A stretch of 64,000 bases of DNA from Nocardia farcinica (GTDB lineage Bacteria; Actinomycetota; Actinomycetes; Mycobacteriales; Mycobacteriaceae): contig NZ_LN868939.1 of NCBI RefSeq assembly GCF_001182745.1, positions 930,001 through 994,000 of the forward strand, written 5' to 3'. This document shows, piece after piece, positions 1 through 9,300 of the stretch (within the stretch, counting starts at the first letter, position 1; each line of letters opens with the position of its first letter). The notes under the pieces were generated by a model. That model was not told the origin of the DNA, made no database searches, and saw only the letters and a program-made list of their open reading frames with translations. A program made the position numbers and the translations under genes.

Positions 1-353
1 AGGCCTGGGTGCACGTGCTGCCCTCCCGCAAAGAGGGGTGGGGCCTGGCGGTCATCGAGGCCGCCCAGCACGGGGTGCCGACCGTCGGCTACCGCAGCTC
101 GCGCGGACTCACCGACTCCATCGTCGACGGGGTCACCGGCACCCTGGTCGACGATGTCGCCCAGCTGACCGACGCGGTGGGCGAACTGCTCGCCGATGCG
201 TCGACCCGGACGGTGATGGGGGAGAAGGCGCGGGCGCGAGCGCGCGAGTTCTCCTGGGAGCAGACCGGCAACGGCGTGTACGAGGTGCTGTCGGCCGTCG
301 CGCGCGGCGAGCGCGTGTCCGGCCTCGTCGGCGGACCTGCTCAGGGGGAGTGA
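1..353 (+). CDS. GT4-family glycosyltransferase, C-terminal part (5' truncated)
   Basis: The reading frame is open from the window edge, so only about the last 117 residues are present. They form the nucleotide-sugar-binding half of a GT-B glycosyltransferase of family GT4. The segment EGWGLAVIEA has the E-x7-E signature that contacts the donor sugar nucleotide, followed by the usual GVPTVGY and DGVTG segments and a C-terminal helix. The gene faces a membrane protein gene and their 3' ends overlap by 13 bp. In mycobacteria a GT4 enzyme (Rv0225) stands at the same place next to an Rv0226c-like protein, so a role in envelope glycoconjugate synthesis is likely. The acceptor is unknown. Confidence 0.85.
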   Translation, partial: AWVHVLPSRKEGWGLAVIEAAQHGVPTVGYRSSRGLTDSIVDGVTGTLVDDVAQLTDAVGELLADASTRTVMGEKARARAREFSWEQTGNGVYEVLSAVARGERVSGLVGGPAQGE

Positions 354-2215
354 CGGAGCGTCACCGGACGGCGACACCGGGCGGCGACGAGTAACCCGCC
401 GAGCAAGGCGCCCGCCCACGCCAGGTGCGCGAGACCGGCCCAGCGGCGTCGTCCGGCGCCGGCGTCGGTTCCGTTCGCCGCGCCCGGCACCCGGTAGAGC
501 GCCAGATCGGCGTCGGCGTATACCGGTTCCAGGTCCGCCAGCGTGCGCGCCGACTCGCCCAGCGGTCCGGGGGTCCGCCGTTCCACCAGCACCCAGCCCA
601 CGCCCTGTGCGGCCAGCTCGGCCGGTGAACCACCGTGCAGGAGTAGCTGTTCCACCGTCCGCGCCCGCGTGCCCTCACCGGCGACGACCTGCCCGCGCAC
701 CGGCAGTTCGCCGGTCTGCAGCACATCGGCGGGCAGCATGCGCGGTGCCGGATCGAGCACCGGTGCCGGGCCGCTGTACTCGAACCGCCGGAACATGCCC
801 GCGGGCAGCACCGCGACATCGGCGTCGCCGGTGATGGTCGCGGCCACCCGGGCCCAGCCGTCGGGATAACGCACCGGGCGCACCGCTCCGCCGACACCCC
901 AGGCGAGATCGAACAGCGGCGCGACGAGCAGCACGACGAGGACCGTGGCGACGACCGCCGGACCGGGTTCGCGCGGGCCCGCCTGTTCGGCGGTCCCGTC
1001 GTCGTCGGCGGTGTTCCACCGGCGCAGGGCCGCGGCGATCGCCGTGCACCCCGCCGCCGCGCACAGGGTGTAGCCGGGCACGGCCAGCGCGACGTACTTC
1101 TGGGTATCGCGCAGCAGCCCGGCCCCGGGGACGTGGACGACCAGCCACTCGAGCACGCCCGTCCCCCAGCCGGTGGCGGCGAGCGCGGGCAGCACGACGG
1201 CCGCCGCCGCCAGGCCGAGCAGCGCGCGCCGCACGGCGGTGGCCGGATCGGGGTCGTGGGCCGCCTGCTGTGTGCCCGGTGCCCGGGTCGATGCCGCCAC
1301 ACCGCGTACCCCCGCGGCGACCAGAGCCAGCAAGATCAGGGTGCCGATCAGGGCGAGCGGTGTGGCGCGTGCGGCCGGGACCGCGTCGGCGTTCCAGATG
1401 CCGCCGAGGCCGGCCAGGCTGCCGAGCGTGCCGAGGCCGGGTTCCGCGCGGGCGGCGAAGGCCGCCACACCGGTGGGATCGGAAGGTTCGGCGCCCGCCC
1501 CGGACAGCAGCGTCGCCGCCAGCCAGGGTGCGGCGGTCAGCAGGATGGGCGGCAGCACCCACGGCAGCCGCCGCCACCCGATCGTCACGACCGCGACGAG
1601 CGCGGCGAGCAGCGCGCCGGTCGGGGTCAGGCCGGCCGCCGCGAGACACGCGGTCAGCGCGGCCCATCCGCCGATCGCCTCGCGCCGCGGCAGCGGTGCC
1701 GTCGATGCCGGTTCCGGCGCCGATGGGTGGGCACGCGAGGCGGCGCAGCGGATCCGGTAGGCGGCCAGCGCGGTCCACGGCAACGCCGCATAGCCGGTCA
1801 ACAGACTCCAATGCCCTTGCAGAAGCCGTTCGGCGACATAGGGATTCCACATCGCCACGGTGATCGCGACGAGTTGCGCGGCCGTCGGCGCCCGCAGCAG
1901 CTCCCGCGCCGCCACCGCCGCCCCGTAGCCCGCCGCCCACAGCGCCAGCACCAGGACCACCCGCACGACCGAGCCGCCGTCGACCACCGCCGACAGCGTC
2001 GCCACCGCCGCGTCCTGCGGCACCGCGCGCGGGGCCGCGTCGCCGAGCCCGAGCGCCGAATCGGTGAGATAGGACCGCGGCGTGCTCACCGCGTCTCGCA
2101 GCAGGAGGTACCCGGGTCCGAGCAGCGGCCCGGCGATCAGCAGCGCGAGTGCACCGCTGTAACCGGCGGTGACGAAACGCTGTCCGCGCGCGCTCGCCTG
2201 CCTGCCGTCGATCAC
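341..2215 (-). CDS. Polytopic membrane protein, Rv0226c-like
   Basis: A 624-residue integral membrane protein with many hydrophobic Ala/Leu/Val helices and a soluble C-terminal part (about residues 480-590) that ends in one more membrane segment. No catalytic motif is recognisable. Its position between a GT4 glycosyltransferase and the DUF3068/acyltransferase genes matches Rv0226c of M. tuberculosis, a transmembrane protein of unknown function. The frame is open up to 2308, but the hydrophobic protein starts at the GTG at 2215, which leaves room for a promoter shared with the divergent flippase gene. The ribosome binding site is weak (AGGG about 10 nt upstream). A GT-C-like glycosyltransferase is possible but not shown. 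Confidence 0.8.
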   Translation of the reverse strand: MIDGRQASARGQRFVTAGYSGALALLIAGPLLGPGYLLLRDAVSTPRSYLTDSALGLGDAAPRAVPQDAAVATLSAVVDGGSVVRVVLVLALWAAGYGAAVAARELLRAPTAAQLVAITVAMWNPYVAERLLQGHWSLLTGYAALPWTALAAYRIRCAASRAHPSAPEPASTAPLPRREAIGGWAALTACLAAAGLTPTGALLAALVAVVTIGWRRLPWVLPPILLTAAPWLAATLLSGAGAEPSDPTGVAAFAARAEPGLGTLGSLAGLGGIWNADAVPAARATPLALIGTLILLALVAAGVRGVAASTRAPGTQQAAHDPDPATAVRRALLGLAAAAVVLPALAATGWGTGVLEWLVVHVPGAGLLRDTQKYVALAVPGYTLCAAAGCTAIAAALRRWNTADDDGTAEQAGPREPGPAVVATVLVVLLVAPLFDLAWGVGGAVRPVRYPDGWARVAATITGDADVAVLPAGMFRRFEYSGPAPVLDPAPRMLPADVLQTGELPVRGQVVAGEGTRARTVEQLLLHGGSPAELAAQGVGWVLVERRTPGPLGESARTLADLEPVYADADLALYRVPGAANGTDAGAGRRRWAGLAHLAWAGALLGGLLVAARCRRPVTLRHSP

Positions 2216-2327
2216 GCAGCAGACCCTAGCCGGTGGCCGCTCACCGGTGCCGGCACCGGCCGTCCCGGAGCAGCGTTTCGGCGAGGCCACGTCGTCGGGC
2301 GACGACACCGGGTGCGACCATTACCGA

Positions 2328-3614
2328 ATGCCTGTCACGCGTCGTCCTCCGCTGGTCGCGGACCTGACGCTGGTGACGGCGGGCGCGATGACCGCCAACG
2401 TCGCGGGGTATCTGCTGCAACTGCTCGCCGGGCGCTGGCTGGGCGCCAGCGGGTACAGCGAGTTCGCCAGCCTGCTGGCCGTGCAACTGCTGTGCGCGGT
2501 GCCCGCGCTCGCGTTGCAGAACGTGGTGGCCCGCGAGTTCGTGCGCGGTGCCGAGGTCGCCGCGCTGCGGGCCCTGCAATGGCGGTGCGCGGCGATTGTC
2601 GCGGTGGTGGCCGCGGCCCTGATACCGGTGGTGACGGCGGCGCTGGAGGTCGGTGCCCTCGCCTGCGCGGGCGCCCTGCTCGCGGCGCCGGTGCAGGTGC
2701 TGCTCACCGGGGAACAGGGAATCCTGCAGGGCGACCGGCGGTTCCGTGCGCTGGCGGTGGTGCTCGGCGCGGCGGGCATCGCGCGGGTGGTGCCCGCCGT
2801 CGTCGTGCTCGCCCTCGGCGCGGGCACCGCGCCCGCCCTGTGGGCCGCGGCGGCCGGCTTGACGGTCGCCGCCGCCCTCGCGCGGGTGCTCGCGGGCGAC
2901 CCGGTTCCGCCGCTGGAGACCGACCGTGCCGAACCGGCCGACCACGCCGAGCAGTCCGGCCCGATCGCGGACCCGGCGGGCGATCCCCGCCCGGCCGCTC
3001 GGTCCGTCGGCGTCCTGCCGGTGTTGCGGGCCGCGCAGGTGCAGGCGGCGTTGATGGCGATGTCGTCGGCGGATCTGATCGTGGTGCGGATGGTGCTCGA
3101 TTCCGACGAGGCCGGGCGGTACGCGCTCGGCACGATGGCGACCAAGATCGCGTTCTGGCTGCCCGCCGCCGTCGGCGTGGTGCTGTATCCGCGGATGGCG
3201 CAGCCCGCGCATTCCGCGCGGGCGATTCGCGACGCGCTGGCGGTGCTGTCGGCGATCGGCGTGTGCGCGGTGCTCGGCGCGGCGCTGGCGGCGCCGCTCG
3301 CGTCGGTGTTCGCGGGTGCCGACTACGCACCGATCGAGGGGCTGCTGTGGGTGTTCGCGCTGCACGGCGCGATCCTGGCGGTGTTGCAGGGCGCGGTGCT
3401 GTCCGCCATCGCCGTCGACCGCACCGCCCCCGCAGCGTTGACCTGGCTGGGGCTCGCGGTGGAAGTCGCGCTCATGGCGCTGTTCGCCCGCTCGGTGCCC
3501 GCCCTCATCGGCACCGCCGTCTCCGTCGCGGCCGTCACGACGGTGTTCGCCGCTCTGGTCGTCCTCCGCACCGGCGACCGCGCGGTCTCCGACAGCCGCC
3601 TGCCGATCGGCTGA
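2328..3614 (+). CDS. MOP/Wzx-type polysaccharide flippase-like membrane protein
   Basis: A 428-residue polytopic protein of the multidrug/oligosaccharidyl-lipid/polysaccharide exporter type. The first helix region contains LTLVTAGAMTANVAGYLLQL, as in lipopolysaccharide biosynthesis flippases, and about a dozen hydrophobic segments follow. A charged loop rich in Pro, Asp and Glu (about residues 200-228) divides the two halves. Such proteins move lipid-linked sugars across the plasma membrane, which fits the flanking glycosyltransferase and membrane genes. The ATG at 2328 is chosen because an in-frame extension back to 2169 would overlap the divergent gene and is not hydrophobic. The substrate is unknown. 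Confidence 0.8.
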   Translation: MPVTRRPPLVADLTLVTAGAMTANVAGYLLQLLAGRWLGASGYSEFASLLAVQLLCAVPALALQNVVAREFVRGAEVAALRALQWRCAAIVAVVAAALIPVVTAALEVGALACAGALLAAPVQVLLTGEQGILQGDRRFRALAVVLGAAGIARVVPAVVVLALGAGTAPALWAAAAGLTVAAALARVLAGDPVPPLETDRAEPADHAEQSGPIADPAGDPRPAARSVGVLPVLRAAQVQAALMAMSSADLIVVRMVLDSDEAGRYALGTMATKIAFWLPAAVGVVLYPRMAQPAHSARAIRDALAVLSAIGVCAVLGAALAAPLASVFAGADYAPIEGLLWVFALHGAILAVLQGAVLSAIAVDRTAPAALTWLGLAVEVALMALFARSVPALIGTAVSVAAVTTVFAALVVLRTGDRAVSDSRLPIG

Positions 3615-3645
3615 CCCGCGATCCACCACAGCTTCGGCGCAACGA

Positions 3646-3682
3646 AATCGGCTCCCCACCCGGACGGGTGAGGAGCCGATTC
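3646..3682. terminator. Bidirectional terminator between convergent genes
   Basis: Inverted repeat AATCGGCTCC-CCACCC / GGGTG-AGGAGCCGATT, about 16 bp with one mismatch and a GGAC loop. It lies between the 3' ends of the flippase and DUF3068 genes. Confidence 0.75.
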
Positions 3683-3697
3683 GGCGAACTCCGTGGA

Positions 3698-4885
3698 TCA
3701 GAGGTTCTTCTTGATGTTGATCTGCTCGGTCGGCGCATCGTCTTCGCCGCGCCGCACCGCACCCGAGCCGGGGGCCGCCGCGGCACCGCCGGTCGGAGCC
3801 GGACCGCGGGACGGACCGGCACCACCGCGGGGACCGAAGCCACCACCGGCCGGGGCCGGGTTCTTCGCACCGCGGATGCCCAGGAGCGCACCGGCGATCA
3901 GCGCGATCACACCGACGATGCCCAGGATGATCGGCACGACCCGGCCGAACAGCGACAGCGTGTCGATGTTGTCCTTGGCGATGGCGATCTGCGACTCGAT
4001 GGTGTTCTCGTCGAAGACCAGGGTCGACTTCAGCGCGGTGACGTCCTCCTGCTGCGGGCTGCGGCCGTAGAACAGGTGCAGCTGCTCGCTGCCCTTGACG
4101 ACGGTGCCGGTCTGCGGCTCGATCCACAGGTCACGGACGTTGGTGTAGTAGCGGGTCATGGTGACCGGGGTGTCACCGCCCTCGAGGCCCCACTTGGCGG
4201 CGGGCAGGGTCAGCCGGTTGGTCGGCGCCTGCACCACGTCCCACATGCTCGTGACCGGGACGGTCTGCTGGAAGTGGTAGACCTTCAGGTTGTTGATCTC
4301 GGTCTCTTCGATGAAGTTGGCGTCGAAGGTCGCGCGCGCGTTGAGATCGAAGTAGGGGTAGCTCTTCTTCTCGGTGCCGATCGGGAAGCGGTACTGCAGG
4401 CCGGTGTGCTGCACCGGATCGGCGATGCTCTCGCCCGCGGCGTTGGTGGTGACGGCGATCGAGCCGTTGGGCTCGGTGTCGACCGGCATGCCCGTCTTGC
4501 GGTCGATGGTGACGCGGTCGATGCTCGCGGTCAGCAGGCCGGTGTCGCCCTGCCGGTCGGTGCGGCGCAGCGTCTGACCCGCCTGGACCGTCATCTCGGT
4601 CGCGTTCGACGGCTCCTCGACGGTGAGGAACCGCTGGGAGATCAGCGGCACGTTCGAATCCACCTTCGCCGAGCCCTCGGGCGCGGTGAGCGACTTCGAG
4701 TCCAGCACAAGGCTGTCCTGGCCCTGCTGGCTGTTGGCGATGGTGGTGATCTCCAGGTCGAGAGGAGTCTTGGCCAGCTTGTCGACGGTGTAGGTCGGGA
4801 TCAGCAGCGCCATGACGATCAACAATGCGCCGAGACCTACGAGCAGGCAGGCCACCGTCCTTCTGGTACCGGCACTCAGTGCCAT
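3698..4885 (-). CDS. DUF3068 (PorA family) membrane-anchored protein, Rv0227c-like
   Basis: A 395-residue protein with an N-terminal membrane helix (about residues 12-32), a large extracytoplasmic beta-rich domain and a second helix (VVPIILGIVGVIALIAGALL) near residue 335. A Gly/Pro/Ala-rich cytoplasmic tail with a positively charged end follows. This is the layout of the DUF3068 family, which occurs only in mycolate-containing actinobacteria; Rv0227c is the M. tuberculosis relative. Function is not established. The ATG at 4885 is preceded by GAGGAG at good spacing, so the longer frame to 4951 is rejected. The 3' end faces the flippase gene with a hairpin between them. Confidence 0.85.
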   Translation of the reverse strand: MALSAGTRRTVACLLVGLGALLIVMALLIPTYTVDKLAKTPLDLEITTIANSQQGQDSLVLDSKSLTAPEGSAKVDSNVPLISQRFLTVEEPSNATEMTVQAGQTLRRTDRQGDTGLLTASIDRVTIDRKTGMPVDTEPNGSIAVTTNAAGESIADPVQHTGLQYRFPIGTEKKSYPYFDLNARATFDANFIEETEINNLKVYHFQQTVPVTSMWDVVQAPTNRLTLPAAKWGLEGGDTPVTMTRYYTNVRDLWIEPQTGTVVKGSEQLHLFYGRSPQQEDVTALKSTLVFDENTIESQIAIAKDNIDTLSLFGRVVPIILGIVGVIALIAGALLGIRGAKNPAPAGGGFGPRGGAGPSRGPAPTGGAAAAPGSGAVRRGEDDAPTEQINIKKNL

Positions 4886-5092
4886 GCAAACACTCCTCGT
4901 CGTAGAACACAGGTCATTCCGGCCAGTGTCGCGTGCCAACGGCAGCGACACTCGTGAGCCCCGACACTAACAGTCCGATCGCGTACGATGCGGTGCCGAG
5001 GCCGAATCCGGCCGGAAATCGCCCGAGTCTAGCGCGAAAACTGAAACCCCCGGTTCTCAACCCGCATGCTCGGACGGCCACACTGGAGCCCG

Positions 5093-6289
5093 ATGACGAT
5101 CACCCCTGCGGCCACGCGCCGTTTCCTCCCCGCCCTCGAAGGCATGCGCGGGCTGGCGGCGCTCGGTGTGGTGCTCACCCACGTGGCGTTCCAGACCGGT
5201 GCCGGGGGAACGCCGGTGCTCGGCCGCATCTGGGGCCGGTTCGACATGGCGGTGGCGGTGTTCTTCGCGCTCTCCGGTTTCCTGTTGTGGCGCCCGCACG
5301 CGGCCGCGGCTCGCGGGCTGGGGCGGGCCCCGTCGACCGGCTACTACCTGCGTCACCGCGCGGCGCGCATCCTGCCCGCCTACTGGGTGGTGGTGTGCGC
5401 GGTGCTGCTGCTGTTGCCCAACGCCGCCGACACCGCGGGCGCGCGGGTGTGGCTGTCGAATCTCGCGCTGCTCCAGGTGTTCGTCCCCTTGACACTGACC
5501 GACGGGCTGACCCAGATGTGGAGCCTGTCGGTGGAGGTGGCCTTCTATCTGGTGCTGCCGCTGCTGGCGCTGGCACTGGTCCGGTTGCGCGGTCCGGCCG
5601 CCCGGTGGCGGGTACCCGCGGTGCTGGCGCTGGGCGTGCTCAGCCTGGGCTGGAACTTCCTGCCGATTCCCACCCCCGACGCCATCCACGCCGACAACTG
5701 GCTGCCCGGTTACCTGCCGTGGTTCGCCGGCGGCATGCTGCTGGCAGAACTGGCCGATCAATCCCCGGCCGGTTCGCGGGTGCGGCGCTGGGGCGGCAGC
5801 CGGGCGCTGATGTGGCCCCTGGCGCTGGTCGCCTTCCTGCTCGCGGCCACCGACCTGGCCGGGCCCGCCGGGCTGACCCGCGCCGAACCGTGGCAGTACG
5901 CGGTGAAGATGGGGCTGGGGGCGGTGATCGGCGGGTGCCTGATCGCCCCGCTGGTGCTCGGCGACCGTCCGCATCGCTGGCTCGAATCACCGCCGGCCGC
6001 GACCATCGGCCGCTGGTCCTACGGCATCTTCCTGTGGCATCTGGCGGTGCTGTCGATCGTGTTCCCGGTCTTCGGCATCCTGCCGTTCGCGGGCGATTTC
6101 GTCTGGGTGCTCGTCCTCACCGTCGCCCTGACCCTGCCCGTCGCCGCCGCGAGCTACGCGCTGGTCGAGGAACCCGCCCGGCAACTGGCCCGCCGCATGG
6201 ACCGGCGGGCGCGCGACCGCGGCGAGCACCGCGAACCCGCCGCGCAAACGGCTGCCTCGCCCGACCCCGCCGCGGTCGGCGCCCCCTGA
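5093..6289 (+). CDS. Acyltransferase 3 family integral membrane O-acyltransferase (Rv0228-like)
   Basis: A 398-residue protein of the acyltransferase-3 family, which moves acyl groups from CoA to sugars across the membrane. The N-terminus LEGMRGLAALGVVLTHVAF holds the family Arg and the catalytic His (LTHVAF), and FFALSGFLLWRP follows. About ten membrane helices are visible, with a polar Arg-rich tail. It lies between the DUF3068 and AftD genes, as in mycobacteria, so the acceptor is probably an envelope glycan or glycolipid such as arabinogalactan, LAM or trehalose lipids; which one cannot be read from the sequence. Start: ATG at 5093 behind GGAG. Confidence 0.9.
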   Translation: MTITPAATRRFLPALEGMRGLAALGVVLTHVAFQTGAGGTPVLGRIWGRFDMAVAVFFALSGFLLWRPHAAAARGLGRAPSTGYYLRHRAARILPAYWVVVCAVLLLLPNAADTAGARVWLSNLALLQVFVPLTLTDGLTQMWSLSVEVAFYLVLPLLALALVRLRGPAARWRVPAVLALGVLSLGWNFLPIPTPDAIHADNWLPGYLPWFAGGMLLAELADQSPAGSRVRRWGGSRALMWPLALVAFLLAATDLAGPAGLTRAEPWQYAVKMGLGAVIGGCLIAPLVLGDRPHRWLESPPAATIGRWSYGIFLWHLAVLSIVFPVFGILPFAGDFVWVLVLTVALTLPVAAASYALVEEPARQLARRMDRRARDRGEHREPAAQTAASPDPAAVGAP

Positions 6290-6391
6290 CCGACCCGCGG
6301 CCCGCGCGGAGGCGGCCGGCGGCCGTTGGCGCTTCCTGCCCCGGTCGGCACCACGACGAATTCTCGTCCGGTACCCCCGCTGTCGCGCCGC

Positions 6392-9300
6392 TCACCGCCG
6401 TCGCGGGGGCAACGCCGCGAGTCCCACGGCGATCACCGCGATCAACGCCGGCAGCTGCACCCACAACGAGCCACCCATGTACCCGTCCGGCGACCGCCAC
6501 GGCCCGGTCGAGAGCGCTGCCGCCGACACCGCGGTCCCGATGCCCGCGATCGCGGCCGGGGCGGGGATGCGGCGCGCACCGGCGAAGCGGGCGGCGAGCA
6601 GTCCGGCGACGGTCAGCGCCGCACCGGTCACGCCCGCGATGACGCCCGCGGCCGCGGTCAGCGCGACGACCGCGACCGCCCGACCCGACCACGGCCGCGG
6701 TGCGGGGTCGTGTTCGGCCGCGGCACGACGGCGGGGAATCGCCGACGCCGCCAACGGAATCAGCAACAGCAGACCGCCGAATATGCCCCACCGGTACCAC
6801 CGGTCGACCGGGAACGAGACCGTCACCGGCCCGGTGGCATCGGCGGGCATCAACCACCCCTGCTGCCATCCGTCGACGACCACCGGTTCCAGCGCACGCC
6901 CGTCGGCGGTGCGCGCCTCCCAGCCGACGTTGGTGCTCAACGGCAGCACCAGAAGCCGTGTGCGGTCGGGGTTCTCGCGCGCGGGCAGTGGTTCGGTGCG
7001 CGTCAACCGCAGCCGGTCGACGCTGAACAACTCGCCCGGCGCCACGGTCACCTCCGCGGTACCCGCGGGCACCGGCAGGCTGGTCGAAACCTCGCCGAAC
7101 GCATCCGCTTCCGCGCACGGCCGCGCCGCCACCGGTGCGCCCGACCGCAATTCGGCCACGGTCGCGGTCACGGTGGTCCGCAGCACCCGGCCACCGAGCG
7201 CCACCGTGGGGCCGCTCTCGCACGGCACCGTCACGACCCGGTCGGGTCCTTCGGCGGGCGGGTGATCCGGCCCGAGCACCTCGATCTCGGCGAGTCCGGG
7301 CGGCTGGGTCTGCGCGAAGCCGAGGGCGGTGCGGTCCAGCACCGGCCGCCAGCTCTGGATGCTCAGTTCGATGCGGTCGGTCACGGTGGGGTGCAGGTCG
7401 ACGCGCGCGGGGACGCCCGGCTCACGGTCCTCGTCGAGGGTGCGGACCTGCGGGCCGTTGCCGAGGTTCACCGACACCGCGGTCGGCTGGGCGGGCAGCC
7501 CGCCGAGCGAGGTGGTGATGTCCAGGCCGGTGACCAGTGCGGGTTCGGGCAGCTCGATGGTGAGCGTGGGTTTCGGGCCGGTGGCCTCGCGGACGGTGTC
7601 CTCCGGCGCGGTCCAGGTGGTGCGCGGGTCGCCGTCGGTGGCCGCGAACGCCGAGCCGCGCAGGTCGCCGACGTCGGCCTGACCGCGTGCGACCGGCCGC
7701 CCCGGCTCGGTGAGCAGGGCCTCCAGCGCGGGGCCCTGCCGGGTGCGCACCGTCAGCTCGGGCGTCACCGTCATCGGTTCCGGCACCGCGAGCATCCGGT
7801 CGAAGGCGCCCGGCTCCTCCGGCGAGAGCGCCAGGCCCTTGCTGCAGCGCACCCGGTCCGGGGCGTCGAAACAGCCGTTGCGGCCGGGGAATTCCTGGCC
7901 GAGGTCCCAGCCGAGCACCGTGCCGCCGGCCGGGGTGGGCGGCAGCACGGTGTGGTGACGGATCTGTACCGGCACGGGCGCGTCGCGCACGCTGTAGTCG
8001 TCGAGGGAGAGTTCGCTGATGCCGAACTGCCCTCCGCCGGTGCCGCCTTCGGTGCGGATGGCGGTGATGGTGAGCCATTCGGTGCGTCCGGCGGGCAGCG
8101 ACAGCGAGACCGGCGCACCGGGTTCGGTGATCCGCGCGGACACGCTGCCGTTGGCGGTGCGCACCTCCACCCACTTGACAGGGTCGCCGATCGCGGCCGC
8201 GCTGGTGGTCAACCGCAGCAGGCCGTTGGTCACCGGCTTGTCGAGATCCAGCCGCAGCCACTGGCCGATCGCGATCTCGGTGCCGTTGCTGATCCACGCC
8301 GTGGCCGGGTCGCCGTCCACGGCGGCCGCGGTCGAACTGCCCGGCGCGGCGCCGCCGAGCTGGGTGGCGTCGGCGGCCGAGCTGGAGGCGGTGACGGTGG
8401 CGCCGCTCCATTCGCCGCGGACCGGTTCGGCGCCGGGCACCGGGTAGTCGGGGACCAGGTTGTGGGTGCGGCGGGCGTCGTCGGGGGCGCGCAGCGCGGA
8501 GTTGTGGTTGTCCACGCGGCCGAAATCGGCTTCCCGGTCCATCGGGGTGTCGGTCACGGTGACCGGCCCGACCGGAATCCCGGCGCGGGCGGCGTCGGCG
8601 GCCAGCAGCGCGGGCCCGGCCGGACTGCCGTCGCGGCGCAGCCGTTCCAGCACCTCGGGTCCGCCCTGCACGACCGGGACCGCGTCCAGCGGCACGGTGT
8701 AGGCGCCGGGGAAGGTCTCCGGCGCGCCGGTGCCCGCAACCACCTCGGCCGGGGCGAGGGCGGGGGAGCGCGGCGCCTGCACCCGGTAGATCTCCACGGC
8801 GGGGTAGGTGGGGCGCAGGTCTCCGTCGACGACCAGATCCTCGGCGACGGCCAGGTTCTCCACGGGCGCACCGAATTCGGCGACCTTGGTCAGTCCGGGT
8901 GAGCCCTCGATCGCCTGGTGCGCGAGCAGCGGCCGGGTCGAGCGCGAGGTCTCCGGGTCGAGGTCGTTGCGCAACACCAGCACGCCGATGCCCTGTCCGG
9001 CGAGCGTGGCGGCCAGCCCGGCCGAGGGGCGGCCGTCGGCGATGAGCCGCTGCACCGAGTCCATCGCGCGGATGGTGCCGGGGGGATTGAGCGGCACCGC
9101 GTCACGCACCGCCCAGGGGGTGCGCGCGAGCGCCTGCAACGGTTCGTCGCGCGTGAGGCCCCACACCTGGCTGCCGAACGGCGCACCGGGCACCACGAGC
9201 GCGCGGGTGTCGGCGGCATGGGCGGCCAGCCAGTCCGCGGTCTCGTGCCAGTAGGCGGGCACCTCGTCGTAGGCGCCGCGCGGGGCGAGCTTGCCGGTCC

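Noticed and set aside
1133..4957. 1274-codon plus-strand frame
   Set aside because: Antisense to the membrane protein and DUF3068 genes; composition is Arg/Gly/Pro-rich without motifs, as expected for high-GC shadow frames.
6326..8902. 858-codon plus-strand frame opposite aftD
   Set aside because: Shadow of aftD, which has clear motifs and full family length on the minus strand.
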